Positions 1-5,742 of a stretch of DNA of 22,607 nucleotides are shown in pieces. The notes beneath the pieces were generated by a model. It saw nothing but the letters and a program-made list of their open reading frames with translations. It ran no database searches and was not told the DNA's origin. The first letter of the stretch is position 1, and each line of letters begins with the position of its first letter. The DNA comes from a virus. The translations under genes and the position numbers were made by a program. The DNA lies in IMG/VR virus record IMGVR_UViG_3300032240_001691, positions 1 through 22,607 of that record, one strand, 5' to 3'.

Positions 1-240
1 GCAATTTCTACATAAACCATTAGAACCTCTTTTAATAGGTCTGCCTTTTGAGTTTAAAGTATCAAATTCGCCATTACAATTAGAGCAGTTTGGCATTAAG
101 ACTTTATCTTTTTTGATATAAGTTACTCTTGTTTTTTGATAACAACCATTACATCTATCTTTTGAATGATATCTCTTTATATGATCGAATACATATAAAC
201 AATCAATACAAAAAGTGCTTTTACTCTCTTTAGTAGCCAT
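1..240 (-). CDS. Double zinc-ribbon protein, C-terminus beyond the window
   Basis: The minus-strand frame opens at ATG 240 and is still open at base 1, so 80 residues are visible and the C-terminus is missing. Four CxxC pairs are evenly placed, at C11/C14, C30/C33, C52/C55 and C77/C80; the last cysteine is encoded by the first three bases of the window. This pattern fits two tandem four-cysteine zinc ribbons, with basic linkers (K43-K46, K65-R71) that could contact nucleic acid. I do not recognise the family. A zinc-ribbon regulator or the zinc-binding front of a nuclease or homing-type protein are both possible. The gene diverges from the rightward small-gene cluster across a 230-bp gap. The start follows an A-rich leader without a Shine-Dalgarno sequence, as elsewhere in the window. 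Confidence 0.8.
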   Translation of the reverse strand, partial: MATKESKSTFCIDCLYVFDHIKRYHSKDRCNGCYQKTRVTYIKKDKVLMPNCSNCNGEFDTLNSKGRPIKRGSNGLCRNC

Positions 241-283
241 ATTGTTTATATAATATAAGTGGATGTAAGTTTTCTTATAAAAG

Positions 284-317
284 AAAAACCTCTACTTCTC
301 GAAAGGTAGAGGTTTTT
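284..317. terminator. Bidirectional intrinsic terminator-like hairpin
   Basis: Bases 284-295 pair perfectly with 306-317 (12 bp, core CCTCTAC/GTAGAGG) around a 10-nt loop, with T-runs leaving the stem on both strands. It is a strong intrinsic-terminator signature. Its place is odd: it lies between two divergent genes, so neither neighbouring coding transcript would reach it in the expected direction. It could end a short transcript made inside this gap or block read-through. Confidence 0.7.
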
Positions 318-344
318 TATGAAACAAGCACATTAGAATGCTGA

Positions 345-404
345 ATGTTGATGGTTCAATTAAAAGGCAATTCAATAGATATATGATATATTTACCATCA
401 ACAT
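345..404. other. 11-bp inverted repeat in divergent intergenic gap
   Basis: ATGTTGATGGT at 345-355 is exactly complementary to ACCATCAACAT at 394-404, enclosing 38 bases. The enclosed part contains a TTCAAT direct repeat and an AT-rich near-palindrome (ATATATGATATAT). No T-run follows either arm, so it is not a simple terminator. It could be the stem of a small RNA ended by the neighbouring hairpin, or a protein-binding operator between the divergent genes. The rest of 241-469 shows nothing else I can name. Confidence 0.45.
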
Positions 405-431
405 AATTTATATAAAAAAGATTAAAAAAGT

Positions 432-462
432 TTTGTTAGTTTATAAAAAAGATGTATTTTTG
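432..462 (+). promoter_or_regulatory. Bacteroidota-type promoter
   Basis: TTTG at 432-435 and TATTTTTG at 455-462, 19 bases apart, match the TTTG / TAnnTTTG pair used by the primary sigma factor of Bacteroidota. Transcription would begin within about ten bases of the ATG at 470. The assignment rests on the motif and spacing alone. Confidence 0.5.
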
Positions 463-469
463 TTTTATT

Positions 470-700
470 ATGAATAGTCCGCAAGCATTAATAGGTCTTT
501 TAAGAAGACATGATAAAGGTATAAGTCTTACAGATGGTGAGATATTATATTGTTTAAGCGAAATAGAAAGGTATATTGTAGCAACTAATAATGATATATT
601 TAAAGACCTTATAGAAGATAGATTTTTAATAAAACTATTAGAATTCAAGAACTTTCTTTTAAGTGAAAAGAGGTCAAGGATTATTAGTAAGATATTATAA
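470..700 (+). CDS. Small hypothetical protein (76 aa)
   Basis: This is the first gene of the rightward small-gene cluster. The product is about 76 residues, mostly helical by eye, with a basic C-terminus (EKRSRIISKIL). I do not recognise a family. An in-frame ATG also exists at 452, but the likely promoter -7 box (455-462) lies downstream of it, so the ATG at 470 is preferred and would give an almost leaderless mRNA. A gap of more than 500 bases without any ORF follows. Small proteins of this kind in phage early regions often act on host processes, but nothing in the sequence shows a specific role. Confidence 0.6.
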   Translation: MNSPQALIGLLRRHDKGISLTDGEILYCLSEIERYIVATNNDIFKDLIEDRFLIKLLEFKNFLLSEKRSRIISKIL

Positions 701-1150
701 GAGCATAGAAAGTTCTACAACCTCATATTATAGGAAGTAATATAGACCTTTTATATTCTATATTCAAGCCTTCATCTCTCTAACCACCTTTCTTAACTAT
801 GGTCCAACCGTGAGTTCATATTCAGTTGATTTCTCGGGTTGTGAATTTAGACACAGCGCCCTATTGAATATTAGTGAAACTTACCTAAGATATTATCTTT
901 AAGGATTTTGTAGGACTTATTTTTGTTTATCTTCCTGATGCTTTAGTCTCGGTTACTACTTACGCACAAAACCGACATTACTGCTAATTTATCTCTGGCT
1001 GACCAGGCATGGACTTCACCGTAGTTACTTGATACCATGAACCTTTCATCTATATTATAAACTATATTTACCTCTTAATTGCCCGTAGTATGTTGCCGTT
1101 ATTCTTGTGATTGCTTGTTATTGCCTTAATATTTATATTATATGTATTAA
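701..1150. ncRNA. Candidate structured non-coding RNA, strand unknown
   Basis: No convincing ORF is present on either strand. Composition differs from the flanks: bases 961-1020 hold 28 G+C in 60, against 16 in 60 at 1861-1920. Several local helices can be drawn: 805-809 with 837-841 continued by 812-814 with 833-835; 884-886 and 887-892 with 896-904; 949-954 with 970-975; 995-998 with 1003-1006; and 1008-1012 with 1035-1039. Near 1079-1124 the pattern (A/G)TTGC recurs four times. High G+C islands with local pairing in an AT-rich phage genome often mark RNA genes. I could not match tRNA, tmRNA, RNase P RNA or a convincing group I intron. It could be a large phage RNA of the GOLLD or ROOL kind, or something new. 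Confidence 0.35.
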
Positions 1151-1209
1151 CCTAAAAAAGTTTATTTTAGAAAAGATGGATTGTTTATGGTACTTTAAAT
1201 TAAACTTCT

Positions 1210-1217
1210 TATATTTG
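1210..1217 (+). promoter_or_regulatory. TAnnTTTG promoter -7 box
   Basis: TATATTTG fits the Bacteroidota -7 element exactly and lies 26 bases before the ATG at 1244. No good TTG box stands at the usual spacing (the nearest TTG, 1181-1183, is too far upstream), so this is the weaker of the two host-type promoter candidates. Confidence 0.4.
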
Positions 1218-1243
1218 TATAAATAAAACTAAAAAAATATATT

Positions 1244-1465
1244 ATGATTATTAAAGAACAAAAAGAACAAAGAGGTTTTGAGGTTTTTATCGTTAAAGGT
1301 AATGATAAAGATATTCAACAACATTTTTACAATGCTTATCCTAAAAAAACAATCTCTATTTTAGAACACCTTAATAACAAAGGCACATTTGAGGTTATGA
1401 TTCTACCAGAAGAATTGATTGATGAAGAAGAAGATGATAATTTTCAATACGCAGAAAGAGATTAA
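1244..1465 (+). CDS. Small acidic hypothetical protein (73 aa)
   Basis: A 73-residue product that begins with a charged segment (KEQKEQR), continues with a mixed alpha/beta middle and ends in a strongly acidic tail (IDEEEDDNFQYAERD). I do not recognise the family. It has its own candidate -7 box at 1210-1217 and is followed after 30 bases by the next small gene, so it probably heads the rightward unit 1244-2266. Acidic phage proteins of this size sometimes mimic nucleic acid or bind host proteins; that is only a general possibility here. Confidence 0.65.
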   Translation: MIIKEQKEQRGFEVFIVKGNDKDIQQHFYNAYPKKTISILEHLNNKGTFEVMILPEELIDEEEDDNFQYAERD

Positions 1466-1495
1466 ACTAAATAGGTATTAAAGAATATAATATAT

Positions 1496-1657
1496 ATGGA
1501 AAAGGCAGAACAACTAACAGATGAACAACTATGGCTTCTTTGTTTAGAAGAAGAAAAGAAAAAGAAAATAACAACAGCGCCAGATAACTACCGTGATAAA
1601 GCGGTTGATTATGAATTCTGGGGTATGATGTATGAAAAAAGTAAAGATTTAAAATGA
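1496..1657 (+). CDS. Small charged hypothetical protein (53 aa)
   Basis: ATG 1496 to TGA 1657 encodes 53 residues. The first part reads MEKAEQLTDEQLWLLCLEEE and is followed by a lysine cluster (KKKK, residues 21-24); the C-terminal half carries an aromatic segment with YEFWGMMYE. The stop overlaps the next start as ATGA (1654-1657), typical of translational coupling, which strongly supports it as a real gene despite its size. No family is recognised. It is probably co-transcribed with the genes on either side. Confidence 0.6.
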   Translation: MEKAEQLTDEQLWLLCLEEEKKKKITTAPDNYRDKAVDYEFWGMMYEKSKDLK

Positions 1658-1869
1658 CAACAAGAGATATTACACACAAAGACATCGCCATTTTGATTTT
1701 TAGCCTGTTTAAGCCGGCTATCTTTCACGATCCGATGATTTATAAACTAATTCCGCACGAAGCCCAGAAGAACTTTGGCATAGAAAATATGACAGAAAAA
1801 GACATACAATTCGTTAAAGATATTTTAATAGCAATTGATAATATAGATGGTAACGGATATGACTTTTAA
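1654..1869 (+). CDS. Small hypothetical protein (71 aa)
   Basis: A 71-residue product coupled to the preceding gene through an ATGA overlap and overlapping the following gene at its own end. The N-terminal half contains a hydrophobic stretch (IAILIFSLFKPAIF, about residues 11-24) that is short for a membrane span and may be a buried helix. The C-terminal half is helical and charged (TEKDIQFVKDILIAIDNID). I do not recognise it. The tight packing indicates that genes 1496-2266 are one translationally linked group. Confidence 0.6.
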   Translation: MTTRDITHKDIAILIFSLFKPAIFHDPMIYKLIPHEAQKNFGIENMTEKDIQFVKDILIAIDNIDGNGYDF

Positions 1870-2266
1870 GAAACCTTTAACAGATGAACAGCTTAATGTA
1901 ATACTACCTATACTAATTAAGGTCTTAAATAAAACTTCACCTATAAAAACTATAACTGCTGATAAAATAGTTACAGGTATGAATAAGATTAGAATTGAAG
2001 ATGGTAAATTTAAGTCTGTATTTACAGAAATATTGCTAAGAAAGTTAGCAAACTACATTAGAACTAATGGTATTTTGCCTTTAATAGCAGACCACAAAGG
2101 TTATTATTTATCAGATGATATAAGAGATATAGACGCTCAAATACAATCGTTACAAGATAGAATAGCAGGTATGAATAATGCTATTCACGGTCTTAAAAAC
2201 TATAAATCACAATTGCTATTTAAGGCAGAGTCTATTGACCCGTTTGGCATAGAAGATTGGTTATAG
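1859..2266 (+). CDS. Winged-helix-like plus coiled-coil protein
   Basis: About 135 residues from ATG 1859; an in-frame ATG at 1847 would add four residues and is equally possible. The N-terminal 90 residues are helical and end in a basic segment that leads to a likely wing (GILPLIADHKGYYLSDD). A C-terminal coiled coil follows (about residues 95-125, DIDAQIQSLQDRIAGMNNAI). Small phage proteins with a wing ending in GYYL and then a helix rich in L and R are common and are usually treated as winged helix-turn-helix proteins, so DNA binding or regulation is plausible. Family identity is inferred by pattern only. It is the last gene of the rightward cluster, and its stop lies two bases from the stop of the convergent structural block. 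Confidence 0.7.
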   Translation: MTFKKPLTDEQLNVILPILIKVLNKTSPIKTITADKIVTGMNKIRIEDGKFKSVFTEILLRKLANYIRTNGILPLIADHKGYYLSDDIRDIDAQIQSLQDRIAGMNNAIHGLKNYKSQLLFKAESIDPFGIEDWL

Positions 2267-2268
2267 TT

Positions 2269-2520
2269 TCACTTAACTCGCTTGTTAAGCTCTTTAATCT
2301 CTCTTGTTAAATCTACAACTGCTGCTTTTAGCTCATCAAACTTATCTGTAATATTAGCATACTTATTAACATGGTCGTTTTTAAGTATGTCTAATTGATT
2401 TTTTGTCGTGTAAGATAAATCTTTTACAGACTTTAGTTCAGACATTGTTGCTTTAAGAAAATATCCTATTATTCCAAGCATAATACCGCCAATAGCAGTT
2501 AGTATATTAATCATTTCCAT
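2269..2520 (-). CDS. Membrane-anchored coiled-coil protein, possible lysis accessory
   Basis: An 83-residue product with one N-terminal hydrophobic segment (about residues 4-23, ILTAIGGIMLGIIGYFL), then a long charged helix with heptad-like spacing (about 27-82, ending DLTREIKELNKRVK). This gives a one-span protein with a soluble coiled coil. Small proteins of this build occur as holin-like or lysis-accessory proteins, or as virion-linked membrane proteins, but no endolysin is present in the window to support lysis. It is the last leftward gene of the structural block; its start overlaps the end of the 40-residue gene by 14 bases. Confidence 0.7.
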   Translation of the reverse strand: MEMINILTAIGGIMLGIIGYFLKATMSELKSVKDLSYTTKNQLDILKNDHVNKYANITDKFDELKAAVVDLTREIKELNKRVK

Positions 2521-2629
2521 TCTTTTTAACTTCTTTTTTGTCTGCGCTCATTAACTCGAGCAACAATCTCTTATTTTTAGAAAGATATACCTTCTTTTTA
2601 ACTTCTTTTATTTCAATTTTATCTTTCAT
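2507..2629 (-). CDS. 40-residue lysine-rich peptide
   Basis: ATG at 2629 to TAA at 2507 encodes about 40 residues, highly basic, with the motif KEVKK present twice (residues 9-13 and 33-37). The gene sits one base after the stop of the connector gene and its 3' end overlaps the next start by 14 bases, so it fits the tightly packed leftward unit. No family is recognised. The alternative, that it is only untranslated spacer, cannot be excluded because the peptide is short and of low complexity. Confidence 0.45.
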   Translation of the reverse strand: MKDKIEIKEVKKKVYLSKNKRLLLELMSADKKEVKKNGND

Positions 2630-2630
2630 A

Positions 2631-3200
2631 TTAATAATTTAAGAAATCATTAGGGTCTATATTATCTATATTAGGCAAAGGCGCTCTATACATTCTACCT
2701 GTAGTGTATATACCTGAGTTATAATTAGTTTTATTAGGCTTAATATCGAATGGTTTACCTGGCTCAATAGTGTAGAATTCAGGAAATAAAGCAGGATTAT
2801 TTTTAATGTAATCTCTACATCTTTCTGAATAAAACTCAGCATTGTTTCTTACTTGCGTCATCAACCATTGTAAGTCTTCAACCGTAGATGGCTGTGAACT
2901 ATCAGTGTTCTTTGTAGCAACTGCTTTATTAGTTAAATGAAAATTAATGAAAGGTAAGGCGTGATATACGCACCATTCTGCTTGAGCTGGCTGAACATAA
3001 TCTTTAATCAAAGTTCTATATTGGCTTACAAAGTTAGGACAATCAGTTACTAATTTATTATAAAGGTGAGAACCTAATGTAGATTGTATATTTAGGTCTT
3101 GAGCTTTAATGATAAATTTAAGTATCAAATCGGCATCAACATTTTGGTCTATTACGGTGTATTTATACACATATTCTGATGTTATAAAAATTGATTTCAT
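2631..3200 (-). CDS. Head-tail connector-like protein (DUF6712-like)
   Basis: 189 residues. The N-terminal 110 residues are helical and include the pattern IQSTLGSHLYNKL (about residues 38-50), then a segment with a conserved-looking tryptophan (QPAQAEWCVYHALPFINF). These features resemble the DUF6712 family of Bacteroidota phages, which takes the place of the head-completion or connector protein next to the portal. The C-terminal third is proline, tyrosine and asparagine rich and probably extended. Its ATG overlaps the portal stop by one base (TAATG), so the two are translationally coupled, which supports a role at the portal vertex. Family assignment is from memory of sequence pattern. Confidence 0.6.
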   Translation of the reverse strand: MKSIFITSEYVYKYTVIDQNVDADLILKFIIKAQDLNIQSTLGSHLYNKLVTDCPNFVSQYRTLIKDYVQPAQAEWCVYHALPFINFHLTNKAVATKNTDSSQPSTVEDLQWLMTQVRNNAEFYSERCRDYIKNNPALFPEFYTIEPGKPFDIKPNKTNYNSGIYTTGRMYRAPLPNIDNIDPNDFLNY

Positions 3201-4312
3201 TATGCACCTTCATTAATTTTTTGTATGTCTAATTCATATTTGTTAAGCACTAATTTAGTTTGTGAGCCATTAAACTTTAATAATCTATTAAATTCACCTG
3301 CTACTATATCTTGTTTAGGCGCAACATACATAGATTGAAATATCTCTAACGATTCTAAGACTACTGACTTTTGACCTAATTCACCAGGTGTTGATATACC
3401 AAACAAACCTGGATTAGTTACAGAGTGTCCTGTTAAAATACCTTGTGTGATTTCACCATTAAGTTGTATAAATCTTTCATCTGAATTATTTAATTGAACT
3501 GGCGTAATCTCTGCTGCTCTATCTTTACCATCAGCGAATAGGAACATCACCGTCTCACCTTTAGCGCCTCTAAAGTCATGTTTAAGTTGTCTAACAACAT
3601 CTTTCATCTCATCATCTGAAGGCACACCGTTATTGAAATTAATAATCATTGAAGGCATAAAACCGTTTTGAACTTGATTTAAGTGAAAAGAAGCAATTTC
3701 CCATTCTAATGATATCCAAGGCACACAACTAATATATTCTGGCATACCATAATACTCAGTTCCTGGTCTGTATTCTTTAACATACATAATTTGATTAGCA
3801 GTAGGATTTTTAGGATTATAAGCAGGATACTTCTCAGGTCCGAACTTTCTTAAATTAGACCAGTCGTTAGAATAAAATACTGATTTACCATCTTCACTTA
3901 AACGCACTTTATTTACAGGTATATAATTTACCTCAGCAATCTTAGTCTTATCTTTTGAGTAAATAATCTCTAAAGCAAAGGCGCCAAATAATTCTAAATC
4001 ATAAGCCGCTCTAAAAGCAATCTCGTTTAGATTCATTTCATTATAAGGATTTGCTAATAATTGAGCCGCTATGCCATCTACACTTGTGATATCAAAGCCA
4101 TTACCAGCAATCATCGTTGCTTTTCTTTTTACAATTGCGTTGTGTTTAGCACTTCTATTCATCAATGTAATTAAATAGTCAGGATAAAGATTATCTTCAC
4201 CATAACTTACATAACCTGCTCTTGTAACTCTTTCAGTATAAATAGGCAGAGATTCTGTTATATTATTGAAACTGCTAAAAGCGAATTGTAATACATTCTT
4301 TTCGTTTTCCAT
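3200..4312 (-). CDS. Phage portal protein
   Basis: 370 residues, at the short end for portals. The portal forms the dodecameric ring at one capsid vertex through which DNA is packaged and ejected. Supporting features are the early segment YGEDNLYPDYL (37-47), the conserved loop EYYGMPEYI (about 186-194) followed by WISLEWEIASFHLNQVQNGF, the strand SMIINFNNG (221-229), and the late segment LTGHSVTNPGLFGIST before a C-terminal helix. The YYGxPxY loop is characteristic of HK97/PBSX-type portals. It lies downstream of two small genes in the unit starting at 4980 and is coupled to the connector gene. The usual neighbour, terminase, is not in the window. Confidence 0.85.
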   Translation of the reverse strand: MENEKNVLQFAFSSFNNITESLPIYTERVTRAGYVSYGEDNLYPDYLITLMNRSAKHNAIVKRKATMIAGNGFDITSVDGIAAQLLANPYNEMNLNEIAFRAAYDLELFGAFALEIIYSKDKTKIAEVNYIPVNKVRLSEDGKSVFYSNDWSNLRKFGPEKYPAYNPKNPTANQIMYVKEYRPGTEYYGMPEYISCVPWISLEWEIASFHLNQVQNGFMPSMIINFNNGVPSDDEMKDVVRQLKHDFRGAKGETVMFLFADGKDRAAEITPVQLNNSDERFIQLNGEITQGILTGHSVTNPGLFGISTPGELGQKSVVLESLEIFQSMYVAPKQDIVAGEFNRLLKFNGSQTKLVLNKYELDIQKINEGA

Positions 4313-4326
4313 ATTGTTTTATTATT

Positions 4327-4776
4327 TTATAATTCAGTAAATGCTTTTATAGTATCGCTATCAGATGCTGTAAAACTTATCGGGTCTAACTGAGGATGAA
4401 CATAACTAAAGTCAGGTCCTACTATTTGTAAAATGCCTGATTCAGCCAAGAAATTAGCCTGTGATAAATTCAAATTGTGCTGATTAGGCATTTGATATAC
4501 TTTAAAGTCATATTGACCTGGTCGAGCATTTATTACAACTGATGAAGTTAAACTTACCGTTGGTCCTATTGATATAGTGAACGCATCATAGTAAGGTGAA
4601 TCACTATAATCATCTGGCGAAAATACAATCTCTTCAAAAGTATCTCTATTAGTAATCTTCCAAGTATAAAACTCTGTAGGCGCATATGCTGGATGAGTAT
4701 ATGGGTCTCTGAATGGTGTATGTTCTGCCAATGTTAGCACTACTCGGCTTGATTGCGTAGTTGATATATAAATCAT
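4327..4776 (-). CDS. Beta-rich structural protein of unknown function
   Basis: 149 residues with alternating hydrophobic strands, several prolines and tyrosines and no clear membrane segment. It reads as one or two beta-sandwich domains (strands such as SRVVLTLAEH, EFYTWKITNR, VSLTSSVVINA, GQYDFKVYQM). The pattern VINARPGQYDFKVYQ recalls an Ig-like or decoration-type fold, but I recognise no family. It is packed between the 66-residue gene and the portal gene, with gaps of 3 and 14 bases, in a block of virion genes, so a minor head, neck or decoration protein is the most reasonable guess. Confidence 0.7.
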   Translation of the reverse strand: MIYISTTQSSRVVLTLAEHTPFRDPYTHPAYAPTEFYTWKITNRDTFEEIVFSPDDYSDSPYYDAFTISIGPTVSLTSSVVINARPGQYDFKVYQMPNQHNLNLSQANFLAESGILQIVGPDFSYVHPQLDPISFTASDSDTIKAFTEL

Positions 4777-4779
4777 TTA

Positions 4780-4980
4780 TTATATTTCTTTTTTAATCTC
4801 TTCAATCTTTTGTTTTAAACCTTTAACTGGTTCTTCAACAATAACATCAAAAAACTCAGGCTCTATAGCAAATAAATGACGATATAAACCTTCATCTATG
4901 AATTTACCCATAACGCTATTATTGATGAAAGGCACATATATGTATGTTTCTTCTAAATCTTTCTTTAATTTTAGTTGCAT
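4780..4980 (-). CDS. Small hypothetical protein (66 aa) heading the portal unit
   Basis: 66 residues: a beta-like N-terminal part (LKLKKDLEETYIYVPF), a central helix-turn region, and a charged C-terminal helix (VKGLKQKIEEIKKEI). The family is unknown to me. The gene follows a promoter-like box (GTATATTAT, 20 bases upstream of the ATG) and a strong leftward terminator, so it is probably the first gene of the unit that continues through the portal and connector. Small proteins directly ahead of portals often contribute to head assembly or the neck; this is context only. Confidence 0.65.
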   Translation of the reverse strand: MQLKLKKDLEETYIYVPFINNSVMGKFIDEGLYRHLFAIEPEFFDVIVEEPVKGLKQKIEEIKKEI

Positions 4981-5000
4981 TATCTTTACTTTAATTTGTT

Positions 5001-5028
5001 ATAATATACTTTTATGCCTCTTTTTCTA
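5001..5028 (-). promoter_or_regulatory. Phage promoter-like motif, site A (portal unit)
   Basis: Reading leftward, TTTAGAAAAAG is followed by GTATATTAT (bases 5009 to 5001), with 20 bases between the box and the ATG at 4980. The box and its spacing recur at two other gene starts (11890 and 19823). The site stands just after a leftward terminator, as expected of a promoter restarting transcription. Confidence 0.5.
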
Positions 5029-5041
5029 AATCTTTATAAAT

Positions 5042-5069
5042 AAAAAAAGCCTCACTGCTTGGTGAGGCT
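5042..5069 (-). terminator. Leftward intrinsic terminator after the tail-tube gene
   Basis: AGCCTCAC (5048-5055) pairs with GTGAGGCT (5062-5069) around a 6-base loop, and on the minus strand the stem is followed by seven T (5048 down to 5042). It lies 58 bases after the stop of the gene at 5127 and would end the capsid/tail-tube transcript. A-rich flanks on both sides mean it may also work rightward. Confidence 0.85.
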
Positions 5070-5126
5070 AAAAAAGGTGAATATGATATGTCCTTTTTTT
5101 AAATCATTCCGTAGTGATTGAGCTTA

Positions 5127-5663
5127 TTAAGCTGGGAATGTATTATTAATTACAGAAAGTGCTGCAGATGCTGCTACTTCATAAGCTGGAGATGATTCTT
5201 TTGTCATAAAAGTAATCACAGAACCGTTTAAGTCACCATAAGCCTTACCTAAGTTAGGTGTAGCTGCAGTTACTCTTACTGGATTTTGAAAGCCCATTAA
5301 GTGGTATTTACCTCTTTGGTCTTTTACTATTACTCTCCATTTACCTTGACCTAACAATAAGATTTTATTTCTTAAAGCCGCTTCAATTTTGTAAAGTGTA
5401 ATTGTTAATGTTTGCTCGTAAAAAGAAGTTCCATTTTCAATAGAGAATTGTCCGTTTTCAGTATATGAAGCAGTTTCAATCTCTTGTTGGAAAGTATAGA
5501 AAGATACGGTAGCACCTGAGAAAGTGCCGATAATGTTGTCTGTTCCTAAAACATAAGTCATAGAACCACTATTCCATTCACCAATATAAACCTCTGCTAC
5601 GCCACCGATATTATCACGACATCCTAAAGAATATCCTGATGTTAAAACACAAGTTGTTGCCAT
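5127..5663 (-). CDS. Probable major tail tube protein
   Basis: 178 residues, beta-rich with a small-residue C-terminus. It starts with a glycine- and cysteine-containing segment (MATTCVLTSGYSLGCRDNIG), contains an extended central hairpin region, and closes with a GKAYGDLNGSVITFMTKE segment. The segment in which a dipping strand (GKAYGDLNG) leads to a final hydrophobic strand (SVITFMTKE) is common in tube-like proteins of Bacteroidota phages. Position directly after the capsid gene, its own terminator and a size near 180 residues fit an abundant virion protein. A decoration or other head protein is the alternative. The 79-base leader after the capsid gene contains a GTAA-loop hairpin. Confidence 0.5.
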   Translation of the reverse strand: MATTCVLTSGYSLGCRDNIGGVAEVYIGEWNSGSMTYVLGTDNIIGTFSGATVSFYTFQQEIETASYTENGQFSIENGTSFYEQTLTITLYKIEAALRNKILLLGQGKWRVIVKDQRGKYHLMGFQNPVRVTAATPNLGKAYGDLNGSVITFMTKESSPAYEVAASAALSVINNTFPA

Positions 5664-5693
5664 TTTATTTTGTTTAATTTTTTTTAGATTATA

Positions 5694-5715
5694 GGAGGCA
5701 GATTACTCTACCTCC
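5694..5715 (-). other. Hairpin with GUAA tetraloop between capsid and tail-tube genes
   Basis: On the leftward transcript GGAGGTAGA pairs with TCTGCCTCC (nine pairs, one G-U) around GTAA, a GNRA-type tetraloop. No T-run follows, so it is not a standard terminator. It may protect or define the end of a processed mRNA, or set the relative amounts of capsid and tube protein. Confidence 0.5.
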
Positions 5716-5742
5716 ATTTAATCTTATATTTTTGTTCTATGA

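Noticed and set aside
452-469. Upstream ATG for the first rightward gene
   Set aside because: The promoter -7 box (455-462) lies within these codons, so the mRNA would begin after this ATG.
700-1150. Group I intron, tRNA, tmRNA or RNase P RNA
   Set aside because: A minus-strand hairpin near 949-975 with a GACTAAA-like segment beside it recalls group I P7/P8, but no convincing P, Q and S elements follow and no split gene surrounds it. No tRNA arms or tmRNA/RNase P core sequences are visible.
1471-1495. Phage promoter-like motif on the plus strand
   Set aside because: GTATTAAAGAATATAATAT resembles the leftward motif, but it runs directly into the ATG at 1496, leaving no room for the 20-base spacing of the other sites.
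1467-1691. Minus-strand 74-residue hydrophobic ORF
   Set aside because: It is antisense to two coupled rightward genes (1496-1657 and 1654-1869), which have the typical ATGA overlap.
2272-2289. Hairpin as shared terminator for the convergent genes
   Set aside because: The stem is only 6 bp, lies inside the coding end of the minus-strand gene and has no T-run on either side.
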